From the NCBI GenBank assembly GCA_949710005.1, contig OX453285.1, positions 23,661,502 through 23,725,501 of the forward strand: 64,000 nt of DNA, read 5' to 3'. Below the pieces are notes generated by a model. That model made no database searches and had not been told where the DNA came from. It saw only the letters and a list, made by a program, of their open reading frames with translations. This DNA comes from Ricordea florida (taxonomy: Eukaryota; Cnidaria; Anthozoa; Corallimorpharia; Ricordeidae). This document shows positions 29,701 to 41,785 of this stretch, piece by piece; positions within the stretch are counted from its first letter, which is position 1; every line of letters starts with the position of its first letter. The translations under genes and the position numbers were made by a program.

Positions 29701-32700
29701 TTACCTCATTATTATCATCATCATCATCATTATCATCAACATTATCATCATCATTATTTTTATTATCATTATTGTTATTATGACTGTTGTTATCATTATC
29801 ATCGTGTCATGAATTATTTTGAACACCTGCCTTCTTTTTTCCCTCTTTTCTCGCTTTAAGGACTTTTTCTATGTTCATAGTTGTTCCCAATCAGATACTG
29901 TTTTAATTCAGAGACAAGTGTTTTTTGTTGGAAAAATTCTGTATACATCGGATTTTTCTTGACAAATTTATCATTCTCTTTACTAATTTCACGGATTATA
30001 CTCTTTTCGAATTTTCAATTGACCGTTGCCACGTCTTCGTCATCATCATCATCATCACTATTGTTATTAGTTTTTCTCGTTAACTTGTGAAAATAATGGC
30101 GCACTATCAGAAACAACCAACCATTCGCAGTTGCTCTCTCCTAAAACAACAAAAAGGTCACATTGATCTCATGGCGATTCCATGTGGGGAACTGTGCCAC
30201 TGTGGCTTCTAATTAAACTCAAACGTTTTACTAATAAATCACGAACCTTGTGGACAACATAAAGAGAATAACATCTGTGTTATCAGAGGCATTAAAGCTG
30301 TTGATAAGTCTCTCTCTTTCTTGTGCAGCAGTGCTACCATCAAGTCCTGAAAATAGCAAAACTTGTCAAATGACTTCTGCCAAGGCAGGTGATACTTATT
30401 GTGAACCAAACCAAGCAGTGTGACAATTCCTTGGAAAGCTACCGTTTCTTTAACTATACAGTGTGGTTCTATCTTTTTCATATGTGGATCAAACCATGCA
30501 GTGTGACCATTCTTTGTAAAGCTACTGAACAGTGCTGTACTGTACTGTGGTACTGTTTGTTTTACTATACAGTGTGGTTCTACCTTTTTCATCTGTGGAT
30601 CAAACCATGCAGTGTGACCATTCTTTGTAAAGCTACTGAACAGTACTGTACTGTGGTACTGTTTGTTTTACTATACAGTGTGGTTCTATCTTTTTCATCT
30701 GTGGATCAAACCATGCAGTGTGACCATTCTTTGTACAGCTACTGAACAGTACTGTCTATGATGCTCTTTGTTTTAGCGTACAGGGTGGTTCTATTATTTA
30801 CCCAAACTCCACTTACGATAATAACTCTTATTGCGAGCCCATCTGGAAGGCTTAAGTGGATCGCTAACTCTTCCCGGAAAGAATGGTACATCTTGTTTGC
30901 CCAGGAACTCTTCAATGACACTCAGAGTGGAAAGACTTTGGCTGGAAATAAAACGTGTACAGCTGTTAATGTTACATAAAAATCTTCCTACAGACAGTAA
31001 GAAATATATGAAGACTAGTAAAGAGAATTGTGTTGATGAAACATCAAAATCTCCACATTGGAATGGTACGAAATGTATCAAGATCAGTGAAAATGGTCTT
31101 GATGAAACATCGAAATCTCCACAATAACATGGTAAGGAATGTATGGATATCAGTAAGGAGAATTGTGCAGATGAAACATCAAAATCTCCATAGTGACTTA
31201 GTAAGAAATGTATGGAGATAAGTAAGGAGAACTGTATCGATGAAACATCAAAATCTTGACACTAACTTAGTAAGAAATGTATGGAGATCAGAAGGGAGAA
31301 CTGCGTTGAACAAAAACCAAAACCTCTGCAATAAAGTATGGGAATTAATGATGAAAATTGATTTTAAAAGGCCAGACTGCCATCACCAGAAACAGTAACA
31401 GGTCAGATGCATACCTAAATATAAGAATCTTTTCCCCCAACTTCAGACTTTCCTTGATAATCTCCATAAGAACAACTAGCTTCCCACCATTTTCTATTAT
31501 TCCCAACTGATAATCTTTAAAAATCTTTTCTGCCTAAAACCAAGAAGAAAAATATGTTACTTCAATTACATGTACAGTACATTATAGTTACAGTGCAGTA
31601 AAATGTATTATTTTATAGGGAAGCTGGGAAATCATATGTTTAATGAATCATTACCCAATCCATATCAGAAATTGGAAAAGGTCTTCCCTCAGTAGAACAC
31701 CCTAAACTCTAGGTCGATGCTGGTTCTTAAAGAATGATTATTATTATTATTATTATTGCTGTTATTATTACTATTATTACTACAGAATTGTTGATATTTC
31801 TTGTGGTGACCCACTGATAAATATCACATTGTAAAGCCTAAAGAGTAATAGACTAAAAAAAAAATGAATCCTTGGCCAATTCATATCTGAAATTGGAAAA
31901 GGTCTTCTCTCAGTAGAACTCCCTACACTTTGGGTTGACACTGGTTTTTAAAGAATTATTATTATTATTATTATTATTATCATTATTATTATTGTTATTA
32001 TTACTATTATTACTAAAGAATTGCTGATATTTCTTGTGGTGACCAACTGATAAATATCACATTGTAAAGCCTAAAGAGTAATTAACTAAAAACTAACTAA
32101 AAAAAAATGAATCCTTACCCAATCCATATCTGAAATTGGAAAAGGTCTTCCCTCGGTAGAACACCCTACACTTTGGGTTGATGCTGGTTGAGCAGCCATC
32201 ACAGGTCTGTCATTCACCCCCTGAGATGTTTGTGGCAGCATTATTGATGCAGGGGTAGATCCTCTGGGAAGGAGATATGTGCTGATCTCAGATGTTATAC
32301 TTGAGGTGGTCTGAGCTAACTGCCAAGACCCTTGTGCGGCAGTGTATATCAATGATGAAGACCTCACATTCTGAATATTCCCTGGTGATGTAGTTCGAAA
32401 GTAGGGTGATGTTGCTAATAAATGATTTGCAGAACTAAGTGAAATGCAAGTATTTCTTTCTTCTGTATGTGGACTACCAACAGGAGTACACAGTGTAGAA
32501 TTTATTCCTGAGCCAGAATCATTCTTTCCTTTTGAGTTCTGTGACCTAAGCCCTTCTTCACTGCCATCATCAAGGATTGTCTGTATTATAAAATGAAAAA
32601 AAAAAATGATGGTAAACAGGATCTTTTAGAAGGAGTCGGTAAAAGCATCTCACAGTCTGTTAAGGTTTCAAGATGTGAAGGCGGCCCAAGCCAAAAACCT

Positions 32701-33066
32701 GACTTGAACTCAAACCTTTATGGACAGCCACCCTTCACACAATGGCCACCTCTACCTCTGTAATGTTGGATCATTTGAAGGTTTCCTTAAGTGATCATTA
32801 TGTCGGCTCCAGAGTGTGGCTCTCAAAAAATTAAAATTGTATTAGCCTTATTTTATCCTGCCAGTTTTGGTTCAAGTGGCAAGAAAACACAAACAATAGA
32901 GATGGATAGTTAAAACTATTTTTAGATTGTTGTGAAATAGATTGTTATTCATTGTAGTAGCTCGATGATAATATAAATTTGTTCATTTGTCTCATGAAGG
33001 AGTCACTTGGATGTTGATTGTGATATTTGCGACTGCTTAACCCTTTCACTCCCAAGGGGTCTCCAT

Positions 33067-33107
<41 letters not shown>

Positions 33108-33180
33108 GTAAAGTCACTCTTGGGAGTGAGAGGGTTAAGGGAGATAGTTTTTAACCCTTTCACTCCCAAGGGGTCTCCAT

Positions 33181-33221
<41 letters not shown>

Positions 33222-33294
33222 GTAAAGTCACTCTTGGGAGTGAGAGGGTTAAGGGAGATAGTTTTTAACCCTTTCACTCCCAAGGGGTCTCCAT

Positions 33295-33335
<41 letters not shown>

Positions 33336-36300
33336 GTAAAGTCACTCTTGGGAGTGAGAGGGTTAAGAGTTGACAGGTTCCAGTAGAACGTTATGTATTT
33401 TTAGCTTTTATCTGGTTTTACTTAATCTGTGTTTTAGTCACTGCATTTTAGGTGACCACTTTGCACCTTCATCAGAGACAGAAAGTGACATTTTTGTCTT
33501 AAATTCTACATGAACCCTTACACTATTAATTTGAAATTAAAGGTGTGTAAAAGTGCAGAGTCACTTTGCATTCATTCACCACATATGTTTCTATAGTGGA
33601 GTGCCAAGATTCCAAGGAGAAAAAAATTTTTTTCTCTTGCTGTAATTGGTGAGGCAGCATTTGAGAATTTCTGCATTCGTTGGATGGATGTTAGCGGAGC
33701 TCCAAAGCGGCTCAAAGAGCTGCAGAGCGGAGCCCCATAACTACCATGCGAGGATAGAAATTGAGAAAACCATGCGTTTGAGTTTTCATGGTGATCGTGG
33801 CTAGCGGCATGGCTCGCGGGCGCGTGCGCCTAGTGACGACGACGTTGCCCCAACTAGCGACGACGACGACGACGTTGCCCCAACATGGCGGCCATAGTCA
33901 TCCGGATTATTTAGAAGGTCTTAAACCGAAACGAGGCTTTGTTTTTCATGCGCTTTTTGCGGCTTGCCACGGCTACACAACCTACAGCCAGCAGTCTACA
34001 GCAGTCTACAATGTTTTGCGGAAGAAACGGATTATTCATAGCGGTTTTGGAGGAAAAATTTTCTTCCTACAAGTTTTCAAGCGTTTTTGGAGGGACATAA
34101 GCATAAAGCTGAGTTCTTTCTACAAGTTTTCAAGCAGTTTTGGAGGGACTGTGTGAGGAGCTCCGCTTTTAGGCTTGCCTAAATCTATTTAATATGATTT
34201 GTCAGTTCTGTGTTGTTTAAAAACAGACCACCAGCACTGCTGGGATTAACTCTCATCAACCATTAAGGTCGTTTGATTATGGCTAAACAGTGTTGCATCC
34301 AGAGCGCGTCATTGCGTCCTGGGATGCAATATTTTGCTTTTGGACCCCCTAAAATACTAAGAAGGGGTCCCTGTAGATGCACAAATATCATACTTGAAAT
34401 ATATGCACATTTCTTCCACATGCATCAACCCGAAGAAAAACAATCCGCTTGCCACGTGCAGAACAACGAACTTCCGAAGATGAACACTGGAGCGTTGTGC
34501 CTTCTGATGCACAATTGCTACCAATGACGGATTTTCGCGTTCATTTGCTCCGCATTTTTTGAGTTCTGACTCTTAACAAAAGCTTTTTAGTTTGAGAAAG
34601 CCGTAGCCGGTAATCGCAGTTTTCAAAATGGCGGACACCAACAAGGCGATTTTTCAGTCGTCTTCATCGTCAAATTAAGAGGTGATTAAAATAAATAAAT
34701 TTATGATAGGACCCCCAAAATTCTGGTCTGGACTTCCAAATATTTTTCCAAGGGGTCCAGAGGACCCCTACCCAATAAAACCTGGATGCAACACTGGCTA
34801 AAGACTGTGAGAAACAGAGTGGACACAAACCTACCAGAGGTGATTCATTTCCTTTTCCATTGGATTTGATATCTAGCGATCTATAGAAGATATCTGGGTG
34901 ATTCCAAATCTATTCACCACGAACAAACAAAACGAATGGTTAGTATATACACCTCTAGCTAACTGAGTTTTAGGTCTGTCATGTATTTACAGAATATGTT
35001 TATTTTTTTACCTGGATTTATGACCCAACCATAAACTACACTGGCCATAAACCCATAACATGGAAGTAGTTGTTGCAGTGGTGGACGTGGAAGTGATGGA
35101 AATGGTGGTGGTAGTGGAGGTTGTGGTAGGGGTGGTAATGGAGATAGTGGTAGTGGTTTTGGTGGTGGTGGTAGCAGTAGTGGTGGTGGTGGTGGTGGTG
35201 GTGGTAGTGGTGAAGGTGATGGTAGTGATGGTAGAGATGTCAACACGGAAAGAGTGATAATGAGATGATTGTTTTAGTGGTGTTGGTGACAACAAAGTGA
35301 AAGTGAAAATATCACAACATTGTAATCGCACCAAGTGATCACTAGACTTTTGAAAACTATAATTATTTTCTCGCACACAAACCTTGGTACAGGTGTGAAA
35401 CCCCTTAACAGGGTTCACATGTCCCACAGACTTCATTAAAAACGTAACAAAAGCATCATACAACTCCTTCTGGATAGATGATAAGTTTACAAAGATGATG
35501 TGTTCTTCCTTTGTTGGTAGACACTTTTTCAACACAGCTTGGCTCCGTCTAAAACAAATACATCAGAGAAAGATGCCAGTTTGGAACTACAGTAAATTAA
35601 TACTTTTGAAAGCAAGCAGTAAAAATTTCAAGACACTTTTTATGGTCATACCTTTGGACAAATCCTTCTAATAAGCTGTGAAGAACATGAGCTCTGTACC
35701 TCATAATTCGTACATCCTAGATAGTAAACATTTGAACAAATATTACAATAAATTCTGTGTGTGCTCAATTCCCTAGATGAGACAACCTAGGTCATTGCTT
35801 ATTTCCAAGATAAAACCCTTTTATTAGAGCTGTAGAATCTCATTGCTAACAGACATCCCTCTTAAGCAGTTAGACGGGACTGTCTTTACTTTACTCTCTT
35901 GCCTATCTCAGATTGATCATGCCTAACGCTGGTCCCTTACAGTGTACAGTCAAACCTCGATTTTCCGGACATCGAATATCCGGACTTTTCGATTATCCGG
36001 ACTTTTTCTCTGGTCCCGTTTTTTTCATGAATATTAATGACCTTAGATGTTAAGAACTTTAAGAGGTAAAAGAATTCAGACATTATGTTAAAAGTCAGGC
36101 AAATTGCGTTTAAAACAGCACATTACACGCGCATTATCTTTATTTCTTTTGTTTACATTGTCTCACTAATATTCATATTTTCGATTATACGGACTCTCGA
36201 TTATCCGGACTATTTACCCTAGTCCCAACGAGTCCGGATAATTGAGGCCTCGACTGTAGCTGCTATATTTCAGTCACTTTACAGTAAGGGAACTCTCTTT

Positions 36301-39300
36301 AAGACAAACACCTCTGTAAGATGGAAACCGTATGCTGGTCCCCCAGCTGCTACATACATATTTCATTCATTTTACTATAACTAGACTCTCTATAAGACAG
36401 ACACCTCTCCAAGATGGACACCTAATGTTGATCTCTCAGCTGCTATATTTAAGTCATGTTACTGCCATAGTTATTGTCCCCTATATCTAAGACAGACACC
36501 TCTTTAAGATAGACCTGACTATAGAGTAATGAGTGGTGACTTACAGATGGAGTGCTGTCTGTGCATTGTCCATTCAATATTGGCCTCTCAAACATGTTGG
36601 AAAATTCCTGTTTGGTTCCCAGGAAGTTTGGTCGCACAAAATCAACCATACACCAGTATTCCTGGAGATTATTCTGCAGTGGGTAACCAGTCAATACCAC
36701 TCTTCGTCTAAATAAAAAATATAAATAAAAAATAGTAACTTTAGTAACACTACATGTTATTGATTTGCAGACCAAGGGACAAACAATACAGGCAACAAAC
36801 AAATCAACAATGCCTCTACACCTAAAAAGCTATCTCCCTTAACACTTTCACTGCCAAGAGTGACTTTATAGATTTTACTCTGTCTAATGTATCAACAAAC
36901 AGTTACTTGGAAGATTTTGTTTTGTTGTTTAAAGTATGTTAATGAGAATGATGCTAAACAATGGGTTCCCTGTATAAAATGGGCCACGGATTTGAATTGT
37001 AATTTCTCAGTAAAAAAGTGCATATTTTACATGGGTAAACACGGTAACCAAAATCAATATTCACTTTCTCCTAACTGTTCTCATATATTTGTTATGGTGC
37101 TAGTGAGGAGAATTTGTTTAAATATCAATACAACTCTTTTTTTGGTGATCACTTTTATTATTCTCATAACCTGAATGATTGATAAACAGTGAATATTGTA
37201 ACGAGAATTAGATTCTGGTCACCACTGAGACTTAAATTCGGTTTACGTACATTGTTGTCAGAGCTTACCTTGTGTGAACCTTCTTTAGTGCTTGAGATGT
37301 GTTTGCCGAATCATTCTTTATGCGATGCCCCTCGTCACAAATCACCAAGTCAGCACCAGGCATGCAAAGAGCTTTCTGCACTCCTAACCAGAAAATAACA
37401 AGGTCACTCAGGTTTTTCAGAACCATTTTCCATAGCAGGAGAATGTAAGGAAGTAGATGGCACTGGGAGGGGGCATTTTCTTTATTGCTTTGTTTTTTCT
37501 CTCATTTTTTTTCCTTCTTCAAGAAGAGGGAATTCCGGAGAAACTGCAGCAAGTACAAACATGAAAGCAGCCAGATATATTGTTGGTTGCCGGCCCCTTT
37601 TTGACAACCCCAGTTACTGGTCTTGAACTTGAACATATTGAGGTCAATATGATTGTCTGCAATACAGTTGAGCCCCGATATCTCAAACTCTCAAGGGAAA
37701 CAAACATGGGGTTTGAGATAACTGATGATTAATGACTGAAAAAAAAAGACACTTCTGAATTTTTTCAAAGACCACAAATTGAGCTAACCTTACAGGCTCC
37801 TGCAACTTTTTCAGTCTTTGAAAAATTTACTTGCGCTCAATTATTCCAAATTGCATTTGAAACCATTTGATTACCTTTACAAATACAACAACAATAATAT
37901 CTACTGACCAATCAGCAGCTCCATGTGCTTCTCCTCTTCATCTAAATCTATCACTTCAGGTTCACCATTCATTCTGTCAGAGAGTGTCACTGCTTTCCTC
38001 TTCTTGGTAGGCATACTTTTACTACTTGACATAGATGGTGTTGCCATGGAGAGGAGGCGAAATAGCTCATACCCCATCAGCAACACCCCACCGTGCTGAT
38101 TCCACTCACCTAGGGAACAGAAATCATACAGTCATGAATAGTGACTATTGATTGAACCTTAGGCAACATTATTTATGATAATGTTGTTGTTTCAAATACC
38201 AACTCCTGGTTGTATCATGTTTGTATCACAATACAAAATTTGATTTTGAAATGATATTCCTGCTTTTTAATGATAACATGAGAAAATAATTTCTGTAAAG
38301 GGTTCATTCTTTTAGCAACACCCCAAATACTGAAATAAATTTTCTCCCAACTAGCCGTCATTAGAAAGTAGTAATGTTGTCTCAAAATCAAATTTTGATT
38401 TTTTAGGCAGGGAAAGATCTCTTAACATCATCAATGTAAGTAACAATCATTTGGCAAACCATCTAAATTTTTTTAGGGACAAGATCATGTTTTGGAGATC
38501 AGTCTTCCGCACTCCCAGACAATTTCTGTCTTGACCAAGCAAGCTAATGTGAAGTTATTCTGGTAAAGCAAAGACACAACTGTTTTTCTTTGATGTTTCA
38601 TCATTTTGATGTCAAATGGTGCTTTGAAATCAATGATATAGCACAATGTTGCAACACCTGTTAAAAGATGATGCATTCCACAGTAAAACTGTAATGAGTC
38701 ACTCTTCACAAGCCTTTCAAAATTCTTAACCCCTTCATCACAAGTCAAACAACCAATTACAACATTAAACAGGGACATAAATACTACCACCTGACAACAC
38801 ATAAAACACATAACTCTGATGTCTTCCACTCAGGCTGTTGAAACATCAGTCGATGCCAACAACAGTTATTCTCAGAGCTGCCTACAACCGAACGATCTAA
38901 CTCCACAAGCAACTCCTTCATTACTGTTGGCACTTACCAATAACTTTGGCACGGGCCAGGGTCGTTTTCTGATTATCACCCAGTAGGAAGACTTCAAAAT
39001 CTCTATAGCGCATTTTGTTAGAATCAGAGGCTTCCACAAGGGTTCCATTTCTATCTGCAATAAGTTCTGGCTTGGGTGGTAGCCACATGTTAAATTCTGC
39101 TAACCAGTTTTGAATTGTGTTAATAGGAACTATCACCAAGACTTTCTTGGCAGAAGTGTGTCTTAAGAAGACATCAATAAACCCAATGACTTGAAGAGTT
39201 TTTCCCAGACCCATGGCATGTGCAAGAATACAGCCAAATCCATGGCTAACATTATAGCGAGCAAGCGTCTCCACTAGATTGTCATACAAGAATCTTATTC

Positions 39301-40762
39301 CTCCGATCTAGAAAGGGGAAAAAAAAACAACTTAAAATTTCTCCAGAATACAAGTGGTTAAGATAAAGGTATGTATAGGTATTGGGTATAGGATAGAGGT
39401 TCCAATGTCTAACACTTGCATTTTGATATAGCTGGTTTTTAAACCAGGCAAAATGAAACAAGTCCTAAATCCTGATTGGCTTCCTAAGCAGGCACCATGA
39501 ACCTATCTTGCACACTCAGGATTTGCCCCACAAAACAAAAGCAAACAAAGTCACCATACAATAAACCCTCTATCAACCAAGCTTCAAGGTGACTGGATAT
39601 TGGCCTCATCATGATTTGGTCAATTAAAACATACAAAAAAGAGAATGGACTATATGCTGCCATCTTGACCTTGTGCTTGGTCAATAACACATATATACCA
39701 GTATAATATTATGCTCACTATTAAATTTGACCAACTTCACTCTTGAAGCTTAAATGTTGAGATAAAAATTCTCCTTACATTTTATATAGCACCCAAAAGG
39801 GGAATATGTTAGAATGTCCCCACTGTAAATTATAAGTGATCAATCTCATTACCTTTATTCATTACTGTGTTAATATAACTGGGAGAAATTAAATGCTGAT
39901 CAATACTGGGTCTTAAGAGATACATGCACCACCTGTAACATACCTGGTGGGGTTTGATTACTTTCACAATTTGTGGTGCGAGAAAAATGTCTTCCTCCAC
40001 AGCAGGATGATTAACGTTAACAAGAACCCTTCCCTGAGCATCTACTTGATTGGCAGTGTCATCCACATGCACACCACTGTTATCATAGTCTACATCACCA
40101 CCACCATCATCATCATTATCACTTTCCCTAACTTCAACCTCCGAGTCTGAACTAATAATTTCAATCAAATCTCCACTTGACGACTCTGAAGGTGACCTCC
40201 TGTGACTGCAATCAACGTTTCTTGTCTCAGCTTCACCTTCCTCATCACTGTCTATCACAATCACGTGTGGCTGCTCCCCCCTTTTTTCTCTAACATCCAC
40301 AGCCACTGGCGAAATAGAGTTGGAACCACCGAATCCTGATCCGGAGGGGGCACCACTTTCCGAAGTTTTGACAGCACTCGCGGAACCGGAAGCGGCAGCT
40401 GCCAGGCTTCGTTGAAGTTCAAGACGACGCAGGCGTTCTTTCTCTTCTTTCTGAGCAGAGATCGTTACATCCTTGAGTTCATCTTCTCGAAGAATTCGTC
40501 TGATGCGCTTTCGCTTTGTAGGATCGACACTTTTTCTTTTTCTCCGCACTGGTTGTTTCCCATTACTTGCCTCAGCAGTGGCTGAAGTACACGAGGCTGA
40601 TTCATGAACGTCTCTATTTTCCTCAAATTCATCTTCGTCGTAATCGTCTTCAAACCCTGTAAGACTACATGTATCATCGTCGCTACGGTACGATGGTTCA
40701 TCATCAACGGACATACCACAATCTTCTACATCTGCATCGTTGACAATGTGATTTTCAGCCAT
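23737..40762 (-). CDS. RAD54L2: SNF2-family helicase ARIP4 (RAD54L2) ortholog, 19 exons, complete
   Basis: SUMO-linked, DNA-dependent ATPase of the Rad54/ATRX branch of SNF2 proteins; it acts in the nucleus, and the vertebrate protein binds the androgen receptor (family knowledge). Exons, 5' to 3': 40762-39944, 39307-38938, 38109-37909, 37383-37269, 36707-36545, 35716-35652, 35548-35383, 34909-34835, 32580-32119, 31533-31415, 30941-30817, 30346-30247, 29661-29566, 29096-28987, 28746-28673, 28126-28025, 27853-27772, 27232-27163 and 24610-23737. All phases agree and give 1395 residues, against 1467 in human. Walker [10 protein letters not shown] is at 302-310, DEGH at 480-483, LTGYPLQNN follows, and [11 protein letters not shown] and QAVCRVYRYGQ give motifs V and VI. 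Hydrophobic-acidic SUMO-interaction-like motifs include [19 protein letters not shown] and VIDLDEEE. Exon 9 (154 residues, Ser/Thr-rich) splits the two helicase lobes. Introns are full of satellites and TIR elements. Confidence 0.96.
24777..27022. repeat. 18-bp minisatellite, about 125 units, filling ARIP4 intron 18
   Basis: The consensus is CTGTAAGGAGAAATTAGA on plus. It occupies 2246 of the 2552 bp between exon 18 and exon 19. On the sense strand of ARIP4 the unit reads TCTAATTTCTCCTTACAG, which resembles a branch point, pyrimidine tract and AG acceptor. Diagnostic variants recur exactly 756 bp (42 units) apart: 25721/26477, 25835/26591 and 25251/26007/26763. Open frames here (CKEKLD or SNFSLQ repeats) are artefacts. 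Confidence 0.97.
27503..27660. repeat. 31-bp minisatellite, about 5 units, in ARIP4 intron 17
   Basis: On the minus strand the unit begins CAACCAATCACAACAGTCAA and ends in a T-run. It produces Asn/Gln-rich frames that could be mistaken for an exon, but exon 17 joins in phase to 27232 and this array is spliced out. Confidence 0.75.
28232..28604 (+). repeat. 106-bp satellite, array F, in ARIP4 intron 15
   Basis: About 3.5 units in plus orientation, antisense to the gene. It makes up most of the 546-bp intron. Confidence 0.9.
29140..29525 (+). repeat. 106-bp satellite, array G, in ARIP4 intron 13
   Basis: About 3.5 units; the first two are strongly diverged and the last two are near consensus. 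It fills most of a 469-bp intron. Confidence 0.85.
29690..29800 (+). repeat. (ATT/ATC)n microsatellite in ARIP4 intron 12
   Basis: Imperfect trinucleotide run just upstream (on minus) of exon 13. A second short ATC run lies at 30040-30060. Confidence 0.85.
30404..30790 (+). repeat. 106-bp satellite, array H, in ARIP4 intron 11
   Basis: About 3.5 units in plus orientation, filling most of the 470-bp intron between exons 11 and 12. Confidence 0.9.
31000..31310 (+). repeat. Tandem repeat of about 60 bp in ARIP4 intron 10
   Basis: Units contain GATGAAACATCAAAATCT, then GTAAGAAATGTATGGAGATC-like sequence and AAGGAGAA. About five imperfect copies lie between exons 11 and 10. Confidence 0.7.
31635..32105 (-). 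repeat. Two degenerate copies of the exon 9 tail with its flanking intron
   Basis: About 80 bp matching the 3' end of exon 9 and its donor recur at about 31653 and 31870. Each copy is followed by an ATT run and a shared intron segment (ATTTCTTGTGGTGACC, AAATATCACATTGTAAAGCC). The genuine exon end is at 32119. Confidence 0.85.
33037..33366. repeat. Three tandem copies of the subfamily I palindrome in ARIP4 intron 8
   Basis: Copies at 33037-33138, 33151-33252 and 33265-33366 are nearly identical, with a constant 114-bp period and the linker GGGAGATAGTTTTT between them. Confidence 0.92.
33694..34170. mobile_element. TIR element with GCGGAGCTCC ends
   Basis: AGCGGAGCTCC at the left and GGAGCTCCGCT at the right enclose about 470 bp, including a direct repeat of TCTACAAGTTTTCAAGC-like text. 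Not autonomous. Boundaries are approximate. Confidence 0.55.
34288..34796. mobile_element. hAT-like non-autonomous element, CAGTGTTGCATCCAG ends, GCTAAA duplication
   Basis: It starts CAGTGTTGCATCCAG and ends with the complement. Direct repeats GCTAAA flank it at 34282-34287 and 34797-34802. Its 509 bp carry no transposase. It sits next to exon 8 of ARIP4. Confidence 0.8.
35060..35240 (+). repeat. (GGT)n-like microsatellite in ARIP4 intron 7
   Basis: Imperfect GGTGGT/GGTAGT run. Poly-Val and poly-Pro/Thr frames here are artefacts. Confidence 0.9.
35947..36256. mobile_element. pogo/Tigger-like MITE with TA target duplication
   Basis: The ends are CAGTCAAACCTCGATTTTCC and the complement of CAGTCGAGGCCTCAATTATC, flanked by TA on both sides. 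The CCTCGATTATCCGGAC style of terminus is known from pogo/Tigger elements. 310 bp, non-coding, in ARIP4 intron 5. Confidence 0.85.
36257..36530. repeat. Three degenerate tandem units (AAGACAGACACCTCT) beside the pogo MITE
   Basis: Each unit of about 90-110 bp contains GCTGCTATATTTCAGTCA-like text and TAAGACAGACACCTC-like text. Confidence 0.65.
36823..36889. repeat. Partial subfamily I palindrome
   Basis: Only one arm, part of the core and the linker remain (AAAAAGCTATCTCCCTTAA onward). Confidence 0.65.
37050..37235. repeat. Dispersed repeat shared with 50960-51270
   Basis: Both carry TTTGTTATGGT, GAGGAGAATTTGTTT, TCATAACCTGAATG and AACAGTGAATATTGTAACGA in the same order. The right copy continues into GTTGAAACATCAGTC, which also appears at 38830-38900. 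Confidence 0.75.
39425..39690. repeat. Dispersed repeat in ARIP4 intron 1, related to 8440-8680
   Basis: It shares CTGATTGGCT, AGCAGGCA and the AGGATTTGCCCC/AAAACAAAA motifs in order. No gene is implied. Confidence 0.5.
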
Positions 40763-41079
40763 GATGGTTACTTACTGTAACAACCCAGCACCCATTCAAT
40801 AAATCTGTAATCTACTCAACTTAAGCTTTTCACGAGAAAGATAGAAACGACGTATAAACGGCGTACATAAGTCTTCGAACGTTTGATGATCAATGTCCCT
40901 CGCTTAAACCCATAAAGGTGTTAACCTCAAAATACAAGCGCAAGCAATTAAGCGACGCTTCTCATCAACAGCCTTTGTTTAAGCCAGTGGATGGGTTCTT
41001 GAAGGGTCTCCTCCATTTAAAAGGCGTTATAACAGGTATTTCGTTTGGGGTTCTTGTTCTTCTAGTTGCCAGCATGACC

Positions 41080-41215
41080 CGCCATGTTTGTACAAAAGAT
41101 AGCAGCCAGGCCTCCCCGCGCTTTATGTGTTCAGTTCCCTTAGCCGGTGAAATTACGGGTGTCGACCCGCGGACTGACTACCTGCTTCTTGGGGAGGCGT
41201 TTTCCCACGGGCGAA
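41080..41215 (+). repeat. Dispersed repeat, copy without insertion (compare 49620-49860)
   Basis: Contains TAGCAGCCAGGCCTCCCCGC, then GTTCAGTTCCCT, ATTACGGGTGTCGACCCGCG and CTACCTGCTTCTTG. It lies in the ARIP4 upstream region. The 110-codon frame across it is not considered a gene. Confidence 0.75.
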
Positions 41216-41785
41216 GACGAAGAGGAAGGGAGAGTTCACGGTGTTATTAAAGGAGTGAACGGTACTAAGCATGAAAAGTAAAAAAAATTCACTTTACTTC
41301 CGCTACTAACTGAACTATTTATTTGAAACGGACAACTGAAATTTGAGAAGTCTACAAAGGGAGCGATCGCTATACTTACATTATACACTAACAAGCTATC
41401 TCAAGTTTAAAACTAAATAACTTTCGTCACCACTGACTCTATAACTCACAGGTTCTACAAGGTTCTCCTTATAACACCCTTTCCCTTCTAGAAAAGAAAG
41501 TTTTATCAAAACTTTCTTGCAGGTCTTACACTCTTGAAAGACAATCCGCAATAACACTGTCCTTTCCTTTGACATGTCTAATGTCCAAATTATACTCCCG
41601 CAAGAACAAACTCCATTGCAGCAATCGTTGAACGTTGTTCCTCATCATCCTGTAGCAACAGGGCACCAAGAGCCACATGACTTTTGGAACAAGTATACAT
41701 GATGAACTTCAGCTGACTGGTACTTCGTTCAAAGTCATTCTCCAGTAAATAATTATTTTCCTTCAGGTACTGTTGTTTCACTGGA

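Noticed and set aside
28419..30745. Frames encoding [10 protein letters not shown] and LFVLLYSVV repeats, also at 15590, 21873 and 22202
   Set aside because: These are translations of the 106-bp satellite; the frame is lost between units because 106 is not a multiple of three.
35060..35535. Poly-Val, poly-Pro and poly-Thr frames
   Set aside because: GGT microsatellite; only 35383-35548 is exon.
40918..41250. 110-codon frame divergent from ARIP4
   Set aside because: It overlaps a dispersed repeat also found at 49610-49862 and shows no domain.
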